Shown here piece after piece: positions 45,396 to 57,405 of a stretch of 64,000 nt of DNA. The stretch is from NCBI GenBank assembly GCA_029706075.1, contig JAINUG010000039.1, positions 4,530,001-4,594,000 of the forward strand, written 5' to 3'. Origin of the DNA: Aldrovandia affinis. Lineage: Eukaryota > Chordata > Actinopteri > Notacanthiformes > Halosauridae. The position numbers were made by a program, and so were the translations under genes. Under the pieces are notes generated by a model that had not been told where the DNA came from, ran no database searches, and saw only the letters and a program-made list of their open reading frames with translations. Within the stretch, counting starts at the first letter, position 1. Each line of letters opens with the position of its first letter.

Positions 45396-46764
45396 GATGT
45401 CATGATCCAATGTCATGACCATGTCACGATGTCACAATGTCATGATCCAATGGCAGGGGTTATAAATATTGGAAGCATTATACGCATACAGCATAGCATG
45501 CTACTGCATAATAAACTATATTTATTTACAGAGTATTTACAGAGATACAAACAAAAACAGTTTTTCTCCCTTTGCATGAAACATGAGCGCAGAAGGGGGA
45601 TTACCCTAGACACACAAATAAAACGTCTTAGTTGCAAAGCCAGACATTTAATTCAGTGGGTTTCAAAACCGCCTTCCATTCTGATCAATCAATGCATCAG
45701 CCATTTAAAAGCAGGTTGATTAGGCAAGAGCCCAGTGTGATGCAGCGCAGTGGACTACACAGAGCTCTGACCCTAATTCAGCTGGAGAAGTCTACGAGAT
45801 GACTCTTGTGTCTCTCTGTTCTTCCCTACCCACAATGTACCATTCCTCATAGAGCGGCTGTTAACAATGACAGAAATTGACCCTTTAATGTTGGGGTATG
45901 AATTTTAAAAAGTATTGCATCTTTTAAATATAACAGTATTGGAACTCTCCAAAACAGAAACATCAAAAATGTGAGATTTTCTCAGTGTTTATTTTATGTA
46001 TCTTATTGAGCATTTCTATTATACTCTCATACTTTTCGGTGTGGTTTCTATAAAATAAGGACCCCTTCTCCTCTCCTTACAGGTTTGCAATTGTAAATCT
46101 TAAAAGAAATAATTAAAAATATATCGCATGGTTTGATGTTACCAAACAGTGGTTATCCAAAACAGATATCTCCTGGAAAGTCACCTGGAAATGTAAATAA
46201 CCCTATTGGACTGGATTTTAGAGACGATAATTTGGAGACATGTCTAGGTGGTAAAATATTATGAATTATTTGTGACTGGTCAGTTACAGAACAATCAGAA
46301 GGGTGTTTGCTTGGCTGCACACGATTTGGCAGCGAGGCCAAATAATACATGCAATGTTTTAATGGTGTGTTTCCTATATAAAGTATGCAGGTTGCAGGTG
46401 AATTCTGACATTTATATACACAAAATGATGCCCTCATTTTAAAATATTCAGAAAGTTGTTAAATGCAGCAATGTTATATCACCATGGTATTATATGTGCC
46501 TTGCCAACACTTAGACACACATTTAAAATAAATAAATAAATACAAATGTCACACCATTTCAGTTAGTCACTTAATCATTCATCTTCAACCCAATTGTTTA
46601 AATTATGGATGAGAATGCATAATCACACAGTAGAAAGACAACTGCAGTTCAGGGAAGTACAGTAAAGGCCAGTTTCTTTAATAGACAATTTTTTACATTT
46701 TTTTATTTTAAATGTGGATTAGAGTTTGCACATGTCCGTTTCTTACACTGTTGCATCCCTCGAT
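45396..46764. other. Non-coding stretch, no gene seen
   Basis: Apart from the CATGATCCAATG local repeat at its left edge, nothing recognised. Confidence 0.4.
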
Positions 46765-47965
46765 ATGTATTCAGTGCCCATTTAAAGATTGCATCCTGTC
46801 TCAAAAATGTCACCCTACAACCTGAAATTAAAACATACTAAATCAGACCTTTCCTACCGTTATTTACACATTTTATTCAGAATTCTGAACATTAATTAAA
46901 AATTAAAAACTAGAATAACTTGTATTGATAAGTCTACACCACACTGATTTAGTACTTGGTAGAAGCACCCTTTGCTTGAATTACATTTGGATATACCTCT
47001 ACCAGATTTACACACCTAGATTGGGCAATGTTTGCCCATTCTTCCATTCAGAACTGTTCAAACTCACTCAGATTGCATGGGGATTGTGTCGATGGACTGC
47101 GCTCTTCAAGTCATTCCACAGGGTTTCAATAGGATTTTGGTCAGGGCTCTGACTAGGCCACTCAAGGACATTCACCTTTTTGTTTTTTAGCCACTCCACT
47201 GTTGCTTTAGCTGTGTGCTGAATGCTGAAATGTGAAAGTCCTTCCCAAAATTCCACTTTCTTGCAGAGAGCAGTAGGTTTTCCACAATACATTTTCAGTA
47301 TTTTGCTCCATCGATTGTCCCTTCCATCCTGGTAGAAGGGAAAGCCCCTGCTAATGAGAAACACCCCATAACAGAATGCCACCACCACCATTCTTTACAG
47401 TAGGGATGGTGTTCTTTGGGTGATGTGCTATATTGGGTTTTCGCCAAACTTAACTATTTTGCATTTAAAAATTTATATTTTGGTTTCATCTGACCACAAC
47501 ACTTTTTGCCACATGGCTTCAGAATCCTCAGAGTATTTTTTTGCATACCTCAAACGGGACTGAATGAAGACTTTTTTGAGTAGTGGCTTCCTTTTTGCCA
47601 CCCTACCATATGGGCCAGAATTGAGGAGGGCTTTCTGTACTGTTGAGACATGCACATATTGACCACTCTTTGTCATAAAGTAGCTCCTTTATAGTTGTCA
47701 TTGGCCTTTTGGTGGCCTCTATGATCAGTCTCCTTCTTGCTCGGCCATCCAGCTTGGATGGATTGCCTGATCTAGGCAAGGTCCTGGTGGTACTATGCAC
47801 CTTCCACTTCTTAATTATGGTCTTGACTGTGCTCCAAGGGATATTTGGACACTTGGAAGTTGTAGGATAAAATGTGGAAATACAGGTGGAAAAAGTCTGA
47901 TTGACTGAAAGACTGTAAGGCAAAACAAAAGGTATTTTTTTTTTTACAGGGGGTAGACTTTAAAG
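46765..47965 (-). mobile_element. Tc1-type DNA transposon, full-length but decayed
   Basis: The minus strand encodes the transposase in order: helix-turn-helix region (about 47920-47690, with WSTVKTIIKKW and GRARRRLIIEA), linker, SRLRYAKKY and WQKVLWSDETKI (near 47480, first catalytic Asp), and finally [19 protein letters not shown] (near 47120, second Asp of the DDE triad). Outer ends AGTGCCCATTTAAAGA (left) and TTTAAAGAGGCACTGTA (right) look like inverted terminal repeats. Frameshifts separate the segments, so no working enzyme is made. Confidence 0.85.
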
Positions 47966-47971
47966 AGGCAC

Positions 47972-48095
47972 TGTATAGGCAGGTAACTGCCAAAATAAAA
48001 TAAACACCAACATAAAGTGTCTTAATAGGGCATTGGGTCACCACAGGCAGATCAATGCGCCATGGCATAGATTCTACATGTGTCCTGTAGTCCTA
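47972..48095. mobile_element. End fragment of the other Tc1 family
   Basis: GGTAACTGCCAAAATAAAAT, then AAACACCAACATAAAGTGTC and GGCATTGGGTCACCACAGGC. It matches the end near 11465 and the outer end of 4030-4870. It abuts the previous transposon directly. Confidence 0.65.
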
Positions 48096-48359
48096 TATTT
48101 CGTTTATTCTCATGTTATTCGCATTATAATGGTAAGTACTGCAGTGGTGATAAATGATGTGCTGTTCACTGATTGGTTTAATTTGTTTATTCATTACAGA
48201 CCCGGGGGTTACATGTGAGATAATTAATGAATGACAGAGAATTAATTAATGATATTGAATAAATGATTATGTTACCAATCCGATTTGTTGCATTGGGTTG
48301 CGTTGCATTGTAGTACCTGATTGCTACTTTTGAACATCACCGTCTCATAATCCAGCAAC

Positions 48360-48730
48360 GGAATGTGAGAGGCTGTCCTGTTCGTATCCTTGAGTGCATG
48401 TCCTTAGCATGCGCCTCGATAACCCACAGGCGTCTCCAAACGGATTTATTTACTGTCCCCGCTTGTTTTCTGATTGTGCAGCTGGGCGCGGGGCACCCCG
48501 TCAGCTGTTGCACACTGGTCTGGGGCTGCTGTGTTGCGCGCGCGCTACTGCGCATGAAGCGAGTCGCGGCATCTCCACGGTACGTGGATTTATTCAGTGG
48601 CATGTTGGAATCTACCTACTGACAGATGCTTCGGCGGAGCGCGAGCCGCTTGTCAGAATGAAGACGCCTTGTATTGAAACCGAAATTCGAACCGAGTTAA
48701 AATGGACGACTGACTGAATGGCTGATGGGT
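48360..48730. promoter_or_regulatory. CpG-dense patch, possible promoter or first exon
   Basis: Roughly 30 CpG dinucleotides in about 370 bp (including GCGCGCGCGCTAC and CGGCGGAGCGCGAG), in a CpG-poor neighbourhood. Weaker CpG density continues to about 49350. No convincing start codon, splice site or protein similarity identifies a gene, and the strand cannot be told. Confidence 0.4.
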
Positions 48731-50075
48731 GGCAAGTAAATTACCTAAGCAACTGAATAACTTTTGGGGGTACGTTATGATTTTGTTTTTGAGACCAGGA
48801 GGGGGGGCAAAAGAAACAAGCAGGAAACTTAAAATAATTCGTGGCGCGTCGTATTAACAGGTGAAACTCGCTGTTTTCTACTTCCATGCATGTACATTTA
48901 CGCAACTACTGCATGTTGGAATTCGTAAGAATGTTTCGGTGGAAACTGCTTTCCCAGAGTGAAATAACGTTTTACCTGAATAGTGCATATGCTGTATTTT
49001 ATTTCACAGCTACTGTGATGTTATTTTAATTGAATTCGTCCTTTGACCGGCGGTGAAATGTTGGTTCGTTTTTGAACGCCCCTGTAAATTCAAGGCAATT
49101 TGATGAAAATGTTGTTGATGTCATCACCAATTACGTCGCTATTTGTAGCCTTTGGCATGGTGCAATTCGATTGATGCATGCATAATTTGTGAAATCGATC
49201 AAATATAACAATGAACCATTTAACTATTCTTATCGTGGTGATGATGATTGTTTAAAATTACGCACGTTTGAGCGGTAGCCTACAGCTGCTTGAGCATGCA
49301 CCTCAACTTGCTCGGGTCAAACGAATCGTCGGGAAAAGATGTTTGGCGAAGTGCAGGTGGATTTATATTATTTATTTGTTTATGTTTAGGATGACTTTGC
49401 AGAAACTTGAGTTTGTTTTTAGGTTGAATTAATATTTTTTTCCAAGTCAAATTTCAATTTAGATCCCAAAGTGATTCATATAGTAGCGTAAGTATAAACA
49501 TAAACATAAATGTTGTTCACTGATAATATGCATATATATTGAATGGCATGAGCTGTGCGCGCGGTGTTTTGTCGATTAGGCTTGTCAGTTACTTAAAAGC
49601 GGATGACTGTCATCTTCATATGAGCATCCCTTGTGAAAGCTCCAAGCTGACTGTGGGAAGGAATTCAGATAGTGAAACCGCGGTGATGTCTAAGTAATAT
49701 ATGAGGAAGTCATTGCTAAAAAAGTGGTGTGCAATTGCTGGAATTTGGGTTATCTGTACATTTAACTTTTAAAATAACTGCACCATTTTTCTCCATGCTA
49801 CTCCTCCTCCATGTGCGTCATTCTGCAGCTTAGCCTATGACCTGTTCAGCTGTTACTTATTATAATTTTATTGGCGTGCACTTTTTGGTGCGTGGGCATC
49901 CTTTGTTTTCACTGCTTTGGGAATATTTGTTGGAAAATCATGATTGATAAGGTCATCTGAAAACAAGCTTGGCCATGGACGCAGATCAAATTAAACGCTA
50001 CAAAGTCTGAAGTCTTGAAACAAACTTTGATTTATATCAACGCGTGCATCTCATAACCAGTTTAGGACCATGGTC
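48731..50075. other. Non-coding stretch, no gene seen
   Basis: Moderately CpG-rich near the patch at its left edge, then AT-rich. If the patch is a promoter, this could be 5'UTR or first intron. Confidence 0.35.
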
Positions 50076-50213
50076 GGGGTCAATTCCATTTCAGATCCGT
50101 CAATTTCAGGGTGAATTAAAATTCAATTAACTCATTGAAAAACCACCATAGAACGTTATTGGCCATTTTTCAATGAATCAATTGCATTTCAATTAAGTTC
50201 CTGAATGAACCCC
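50076..50213. repeat. Small palindromic MITE-like repeat
   Basis: Ends GGGGTCAATTCCATTTCA and, inverted, GGGGTTCATTCAGGAAC. Internal AATTGAAATGC-type sequence recalls a common fish palindromic repeat. No clear target-site duplication. Confidence 0.45.
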
Positions 50214-50568
50214 AAGCCTGTTTCAGACATCATATGTGTGCTGCTATGACCGACGGAGGATCCTTGGTAGGGACAGCACTCCATGCCTCTCTGATGAAGA
50301 AACACCTGCAAGTGCTCTTGAGGGGTCAAGGTTCAGAGTCTCTCCAAAGAGCTTGAGCTGAAACAGAGTGGATGCTGTCCATGGTGCTGAAGAAGCTCCA
50401 GTTGCTAACAAACAGGGGGAGGCCACGACTCTGGTGGAGTGGGGGGGAGGGTGGTCATGGGGTCATTGTGAATATGCTTTAGGACACACAAAATCTGCCT
50501 TTTTTTGAACAGAATTTGCAGGCATTGTCCAACAATAGTCTGAATCGAGAAAACTGCTTTTCCTCAGA
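50214..50568. other. Non-coding stretch, no gene seen
   Basis: No coding or repeat signal recognised. Confidence 0.4.
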
Positions 50569-50608
50569 GAGAGAGAGAGAGAGAGAGAGGTAGGAAGAGC
50601 AGAGACAC

Positions 50609-50696
<88 letters not shown>

Positions 50697-50760
50697 AAGA
50701 CAGAGGGAAAGAGTGAGAGACAGAGAGCGCAAGTCAGCTTGAGAGAGGAGACAGAGAGAG
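50569..50760. repeat. GA microsatellite
   Basis: GA runs at 50569-50589 and about 50616-50691, with related GAGA-rich sequence to about 50762, followed by a short TA run (50768-50783). Confidence 0.95.
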
Positions 50761-50800
50761 AGTGAGATTATATATATATATATACTGTATATATTTATAT

Positions 50801-51144
50801 GTAAAATGTGTGCACTTTGATCTTCCTTACCTTGATTTCAAGATTTAAAGGAAAGCTTTATAATGTATGGAAGGTTTATATAAATGTGACTACATCACCT
50901 ACTTGAATGGCTATTATACATAATAAATGAATGGGTAATACATGCAATGAGCTTCATATGGAATCGGCCTTCACCGAGGCCTTTGAATGAGAATGTTTAC
51001 TATAATACATATAGTCATGCCGGAACAGACATAAGGTAAGATCACAAGGCCATCTCTTTATTTAGTATGACGTCAATGTGGCAGTCATTTAGATCCAATC
51101 CTTTGTGTACTCGTGTGGTCTGAGCACATTATTTGCTTAGATTC
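50801..51144. other. Non-coding stretch, no gene seen
   Basis: No coding or repeat signal recognised. Confidence 0.4.
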
Positions 51145-51242
51145 ATGTTTAGCACCTTGCTCAATGGTACAATGGCAAAGCCCCACCTGGGATTTGAACC
51201 TGCACCCTTTAACTGAGTTAAAGAGTGTAGCCATATTACATT
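51145..51242 (-). mobile_element. SINE head fragment (first family)
   Basis: Minus strand gives GGTTCAAATCCCAGGTGGGG (B-box region) and TTGAGCAAGGTGCT, as in the SINEs at 1064 and 1348. The L2-type tail is missing. Confidence 0.7.
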
Positions 51243-51301
51243 TCACAGCTGAGCTCTCTCAACAGCTGAATAGCTTTTGTATTTCTACATTTGTAATTAA
51301 G

Positions 51302-51309
51302 CAGCAGAC

Positions 51310-51376
<67 letters not shown>

Positions 51377-51708
51377 GCAGCAGACACTGAGCGAGAGGCA
51401 GGAGGCAGAGAAGGAGGAAGCAGCAGACAGAGAAGAGGAAGCAGCAGATAGAGAGAGGAAACAGCAGACAGAGAGTGAAGTTTTAGGCAGACAGAGGGAG
51501 GCAGCAGACAGAGGAAGAGGAAGAGGAAGCAGCAGACAGAGAGGGGGAAGCGGCAGACACAGGAAAAGGAAGAAGCAGACATAGAGGGAAGCAGCAGACA
51601 GAGAGAAGAAGCAGCAGACCAAGAAAGAACAAGCAGCAAATGTAGAAAAGGAGCGCAGCAGACAGAGAGAGGGAAGCAGCAGGCAGACAGAAGAAGCAGC
51701 AGACACAC

Positions 51709-51750
<42 letters not shown>
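51302..51750. repeat. GA microsatellite flanking a purine-rich minisatellite
   Basis: A GA run (51313-51372) is followed by some 15 irregular units of about 18-24 bp built on GAAGCAGCAGACAGAGA (51373-51712), then another GA run (51712-51750). The plus strand is almost purely purine plus CAGCAGAC cores. Probably expanded from one GA tract by unequal exchange. Confidence 0.85.
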
Positions 51751-51753
<3 letters not shown>

Positions 51754-54700
51754 TTGATAGTCTTGATGCTCGAGCTGACTCCTGATTCCTGACAGGTAGT
51801 AAACAGATCGGAGCCATTGCCAAAATTCCATTCTGGAAATATAGCATTTTCATAGTGACACAGAAAACACGGTCAATGCAATGGCAGACTATGCCGTGTT
51901 TGTTTTAGGAAAGGGACATTTCTTCAAAAGAAGAACGCAAAGAATAAATAAAACTGGACCTGCCACTGGCGGTATTTGTTTTGAACAGTCTCTCAGCCAA
52001 GGTAGAGCTGTCTTTACCGCAGTCTGTAAATCACCATGCAGGATTAGCTTAATGTCATTTAGTTAAAAGGCCTGGCATCTCCAGCGCGTGATTGCAGTGT
52101 TGTGACAGTCCATTCAACGAGCATGAATCTGTTTTAAGTAATGTTCGAAAGATCAATAGCGAGCTATTTCTCCCTCTTTTTGAGGGTATCGGAAACTGCC
52201 TTTTTATTGTACGCTGTTGGAATGGCTGGAGCACTTCAGTGAAGGGAAGTGGTGTCTTTCCACCTTCTTTTCCGCCTTTGACATGGCAGGGACACATTTT
52301 AATCCACATCACAACACCTTACTCTTATACCTGTGGTCGTTTGGAAAAGCAAGGCACTCGTATCCATATAACACACAAGATTGGAGGTGATGCACTGATA
52401 AAGCATTCATAATAACTAGCATTGATAAACAAGCTTTTTAAAGTGCTAACACTGGTTTTAGTAATCAATTTATGCACATAGAAACAAGAAAAGGCACGTG
52501 CACAGTATGAATAGATATATAAAGTAAGGAAATGCATATGTTACTACATTTTGCACATTACTTTTGACATTCTATTTTATTTAATAAAGAAAGGAGTGAC
52601 TTTTTCCATTGAGTGCTGTTCTTCAATCATGGACAAACATTTGCATTCAGTACACTGACGACGAGAAATGCACGGCTGCCAATTTGTTTGTTCACAGACT
52701 GTCTGAAGTGTATACTTGGGACAAAAAGTAGTTCCGCAACAGCTAGTTTATTAAAATTAAATTTTATATTGTTCTCCTCCCCATAAACACAAACAATGGA
52801 AAAGCATGTTGAGGGAGAGACTCAGTTCTGTATAGCAGAGCTAAGGAGCACACATATCCAAATGAAAAACAGTGTGGGGGTGCACATGTGGATACCCACC
52901 TTAATTGCCGGATTGAAAGTCTGTACCAGCAAAACTGATAATATGGATACCAGCGGGCTAACAGAACCAAACTGGCATAGTTCTTGAAATAAAATGACAC
53001 TACATTTACATAAAAACAGAAGCTGAAATATGTGTAAACCTGATAAATACATTATTTATTAAAGCATAGTAGCTCAAGATAACTACTGTAGATTATTGTT
53101 TAGAACGAAATGACCATGAAGCATTTGCATTTGACCATAGCATTCTTTATCATAATATACACCATTGTGCAGTATGCAGTGTGACCAAATACGGTGGTCA
53201 GTTATCATTTTGGCTATGCAAACACCTATATATTGTATTCTGTATGTTTCTGTTGAAGACCCAGAATAGTGCCGGTGCTGTATAAATATGGGTTAGGCCC
53301 AGCCACCCCGTAACTAATATTCCACCATACTCACATTTTCACTGTGAAAGTAGCCCTAAATGACTAACCCTAACTACACCCATATTTTCACTGTGAAAGT
53401 ACAGGTATAGTAATTGCATTGCTTGAGCACCTCAGTTGAGTCACCCAAGTGTCACTTCCTGGCCCATCATGATGAGACACAGTTTATTATTGTGCTGAAA
53501 TAAAGCTGTTTGTCACCGCACAAGTGCCTTAGAAAAGTCTAAACAATAATTCTTTAGACTTCAGATGACGTACGACATCAGCTATGCCACTGGTTTTACC
53601 GTGGAATCATATCATACGCATGTGGATGTCACCGTGAGTCCATAATGATATCATTGCCATAATTGTGACGTGGTAATGGCACATAGTCATTGCCAATGAG
53701 TTAAAAAGCTTTTGAATTTTTATTTGATTATTAGTTACATATTGTTGTTTAGTAAAACACAGTTTGTGTGACACAACAACCCAGCTAGCAGGGCCATTCC
53801 TTCATGCTTTTAATTCCAATGCGATGCTTTTACATCTGTCAGAGTAAAGACTGCACATAGCAGGCGTAACACACTTAAAGTCAGAATGTGCCTGACTCAG
53901 TCACTGAGGAATCATTAGCATTATCATATTTACCCTTTTACCATAGAATTCCCCCCTCCCCCCCCCCCCCCACTGGCTGACTCTGGCATTACATGTGTAA
54001 ATTACTGGAGCCACATAAATATAGTCCTCCCACACACTGAGCTCATCACTGAAATAATAATGTATATGATTATTTCAGAGGGGGGCTCCGTCAAACTTGC
54101 ACCGCGCCGCACTGTCAATGAACCTTGCGTCGTTGATACGTGCTGTAAAATATTGCTTTACACTAGACAAGGACCCAAATGCAAATAACAGGCGTTCCCC
54201 GAGGGTCCCGCTGCTGCCTGACATTGCTGTTTACGGCAGCGATATTTCACCTTCTGTGAATAATGTCTTTGATTTCCACGGGGCATGTGTTCTTAGAGTG
54301 GTGTCATACAGAGTGCTTGTAATCTCAGGCTGGATTATGATGCTCAGATCAAAGTTTGACTGGGGCTGAGAGGGATTTCATTCACAGATCTGTCCCTGCT
54401 GGTTCCTCTTCTCGCTGTCCTGATCTGAAGCTCCCATCTGCCCATACGGACAGATAAGACATCCTACCCCAGGGGCTTTTCATACGACATGAACCTGAAA
54501 CACAAAAAGGGATGTGTGGGGAAAAAAAACGATTGAGGTGCACCATTTCTTTGTTGGCTCACGTTGGCTAGCTGTCCTCAAATATCCCTCCCCTCATCTG
54601 AAAAAGGATCATGCATGACCTGTCCTGTTGGGGAAAAAACATGCAGGAAAGCGTTGTTGGTATCAAAACGCATGTGGATTATTTTTGCTATTTGACAGCC

Positions 54701-54952
54701 TGAGGATCAAATCATAGGAGAGTGGATGCAGTGGATCTATGGTTCTGCAACGGGGGGGAATTTCTGTCACCTGAAGTTGTTGCTGGACAAAAGAATCTCA
54801 CAGCTGATCTGGCAGGCTTGGCTAAAATCCAAAAAAACACTTTAGATTAAAAGGCGGCGATAGTGGTGCCTGTCTTAAAAGAACGTGTTAGATGAGTGCT
54901 CGAGCTTATTCGTCCCAGAAATGTTCAAAGGTCAACTGAGATAAGTGTCAGA
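51751..54952. other. Non-coding stretch, no gene seen
   Basis: 3.2 kb without recognised exons or named repeats. A 14-base poly-C run lies near 53960, and the block around 54080-54360 is somewhat richer in CpG. Confidence 0.4.
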
Positions 54953-55112
54953 CCTGGGCCCATATATATAAAGCATCTCCGCGAGTAGGAATGCTGATCT
55001 GGGATCAGGTTTCCCCTGTCCATATCCTGACCATATCCATTTTGAACAAGAAGGCCAAATTCATCCTAAACCAGTAGTCCTACTCTGAGAGTCTTTATAC
55101 ATAAGGGCCCTG
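54953..55112. repeat. Palindromic MITE-like repeat (160 bp)
   Basis: Left arm CTGGGCCCATATATATAAAG and GAGTAGGAATGCTGATC; the right arm, inverted, reads CAGGGCCCTTATGTATAAAG and CTCAGAGTAGGA. The interior GATCTGGGATCAGG resembles a widespread fish repeat as I recall it. No target-site duplication seen. Confidence 0.6.
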
Positions 55113-56975
55113 ATCTGTTCTATGCAGGTCTACGTTGAGAAAGGAGATCCTTGGTTTCATCTGAAATGTTTACCTTCACTAAGTGAAAGGAGATAACCAG
55201 TGCAGACAACCCATGGTCCTCTCTCTTAATTTTTTTAATATGATTTTTATCACATATTGCCGATACGCTATTGGTGATTACGGAACTAAAAGTAATTGAA
55301 CCAGTTGGCAAAACAGCGTGTTTGTTATTTTCTGTTATTTTCCACTCCAGCCAAGCCCAGTTTGACACATGATGATACACATTTCCAGACAATTGCTCGA
55401 TGCTGGAGAGGCACAGTTATTGGGCCATCCATCACCAGACATTTGGACTGGTGACCGACACTGGAGAGTAACTGCAGCAGATTGTGATACCTCTCGTGTA
55501 AATCAGTTAACTGCAATGGAATTCTCTTTGGACTTTTTGAGCCTCGTTATACATAAATCGTTTTCCCATTAATCAAGGTTTCAGTGTCCTTTGATCGATC
55601 CATTAATGAAATACTCGTCTGAATGAAAAATTTGTACAGGTCAAGCTCTATATATTTTGTTGTAGAGTACAAAATGCGCATGTCTAAATTTGAAAATACA
55701 ATCAGAAGATACAGCAAGTCCAGCAACAGATACAACATGCAGACTTATTTATATTAGAGTAGTTTGAAGCAACATTGAACATTGAAAAGTATTGGTTGGA
55801 ATAAATGGGAAAAGGAAGACTTTTTTCTCTGGGTCTCGCATGTTAATTTTATCCCAACCAGATGAAAGCATGGCCAATCCCTACAGATTTCAGCAGGCGT
55901 GAGTAAGTTGGAAGACTCATTTGAATATGTTAAGTTTCTACAAAATAGTAAATAAATATGTATATCATTTATAAACCTCGGGCACTGTTGCTTTTTTAAA
56001 TGATTATCTTGAATTCAAACAAAACTGGGTAGGCTAAGAGCAAGCAGCAACACTGCATTTAATGAATATGATCATCTTTAATATTTAATGTTAGAGCCAA
56101 ATCTTGTGGGGATTAGATTAAAATGTAATAACTAATGACCACCAGAAATGATACATGTGAAGTGGGTCCTCCAAATATTTTGATCTTCTCAGAAGAAATC
56201 CAATCAATTTCAAACGCCTTTTTATAAAAAATGAGGAACGCGGCTGGGAATACCATTGCAAACCATGTGCTCACAAGCAATTACTTACGCCTGCATGGGA
56301 TTGTGTTTATTCAAAAGTCTATTACGGTATATTCACAAATGAATATTCCCTTTGTTGGATCATATCCTTTGATCAGTGGCCTAAGGTATGTGGAGTGATG
56401 GCAGTTCTAGCTGTGTATTCCATTCATATCCAGTCATATCTATGCCTGGCAATCTATAAATTAGGCCTCAGACAGGGCCCCACATATTGCACCACATGAA
56501 ATTACCTTCATAATAATGAATCAGAAAAATAATAATAATCGGAAGCAGTACATACAATTGCAAGAAATACTGAAGTACAGCTTATTTTTGTTGAAAGGTC
56601 TGAAGTCACACTGGTATAACCAGTCGCGTTACTGACACGCAACCAGTCATCAACAGCAGGCTGCCTCAGTGCTGTGGTCAGTGGTAACAGTAGCTAAATT
56701 GGAGGGAGGACGCAAAGGTCCGAGAAAAAGCCAGCGAAGCTTTAAGAACCACAATTAGCTAATTTTGGGAAAGACTGTAAATAATGGGGAGGGGAAGAGG
56801 TGTTCTGGCTGAAAGTGCTAATTTCAAGCAGTGCGAATCTAGCCTCAAAACATAATCGTTTAAAAGTATTCTTTAGCCTTTAGAGTCTTTTCACGAGTAA
56901 CACAGCCATATCAGTGCTGATGGACAAACCTGACCTTGGTCAAATATATACTTGAAATACTTGAAATTTGAAATT
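55113..56975. other. Non-coding stretch, no gene seen
   Basis: No coding or repeat signal recognised. Confidence 0.4.
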
Positions 56976-57405
56976 TTCTTTTCAAGCGGCCTGAGGTACT
57001 GCTCCCCTTTACTTCCAGTCACTCATCACTCCCTACACCCCTCCCAGACCCCTCCGCTCCGCCTCCTCTGGTAAACTGACTGCCCCATCCCTCCGGGCGC
57101 CTGGCAGCGGCAATCGGTCAGGACCGTGGAATCACTTGCGATCTTCCGCAAGAGACTCAAAACCCACCTCTTCAGACTCCACTACCACTGAACACTGTAC
57201 ATCTAGCTAAAATAATTACACTAACCTTTTCCTTCCCAGTGTTACAGGTATGGTACGCAGATGCCTGCTATGATGTCTATTGCTGTATTACTGCACTGAT
57301 CTCATGCGCTAACTATGATTGTTCCTACCATGTATTAATGCACATCTTGTAAGTCACTCTGGATAAGAGCGTCTGCTAAATGCTTAATATGTAAAATGTA
57401 AAAAT
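56976..57405 (+). mobile_element. L2-type LINE 3' fragment with internal deletion
   Basis: Matches the LINE at 36135-37173 from TTTTCA.GCGGC onward, through CCTCTGGTAAACTGACTG and AAGAGACTCAAAACCCACCT, and the 3'UTR to GGATAAGAGCGTCTGCTAAA. Compared with that copy it lacks about 60 bp between GGCAGC and the CAATYGGTCAGG block. Confidence 0.85.

Noticed and set aside
48394..48717. 107-codon frame across the CpG-dense patch
   Set aside because: Other frames in the same patch are equally open, as expected for CG-rich DNA, and the protein shows nothing familiar.
51236..51853. 205-codon Ser/Leu-rich frame on the minus strand
   Set aside because: Translation of GA microsatellite and purine minisatellite; low complexity throughout.
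54097..54369. 90-codon frame in a CpG-richer block, possible exon
   Set aside because: No acceptor/donor pair or protein similarity; kept only as unremarkable non-coding DNA.
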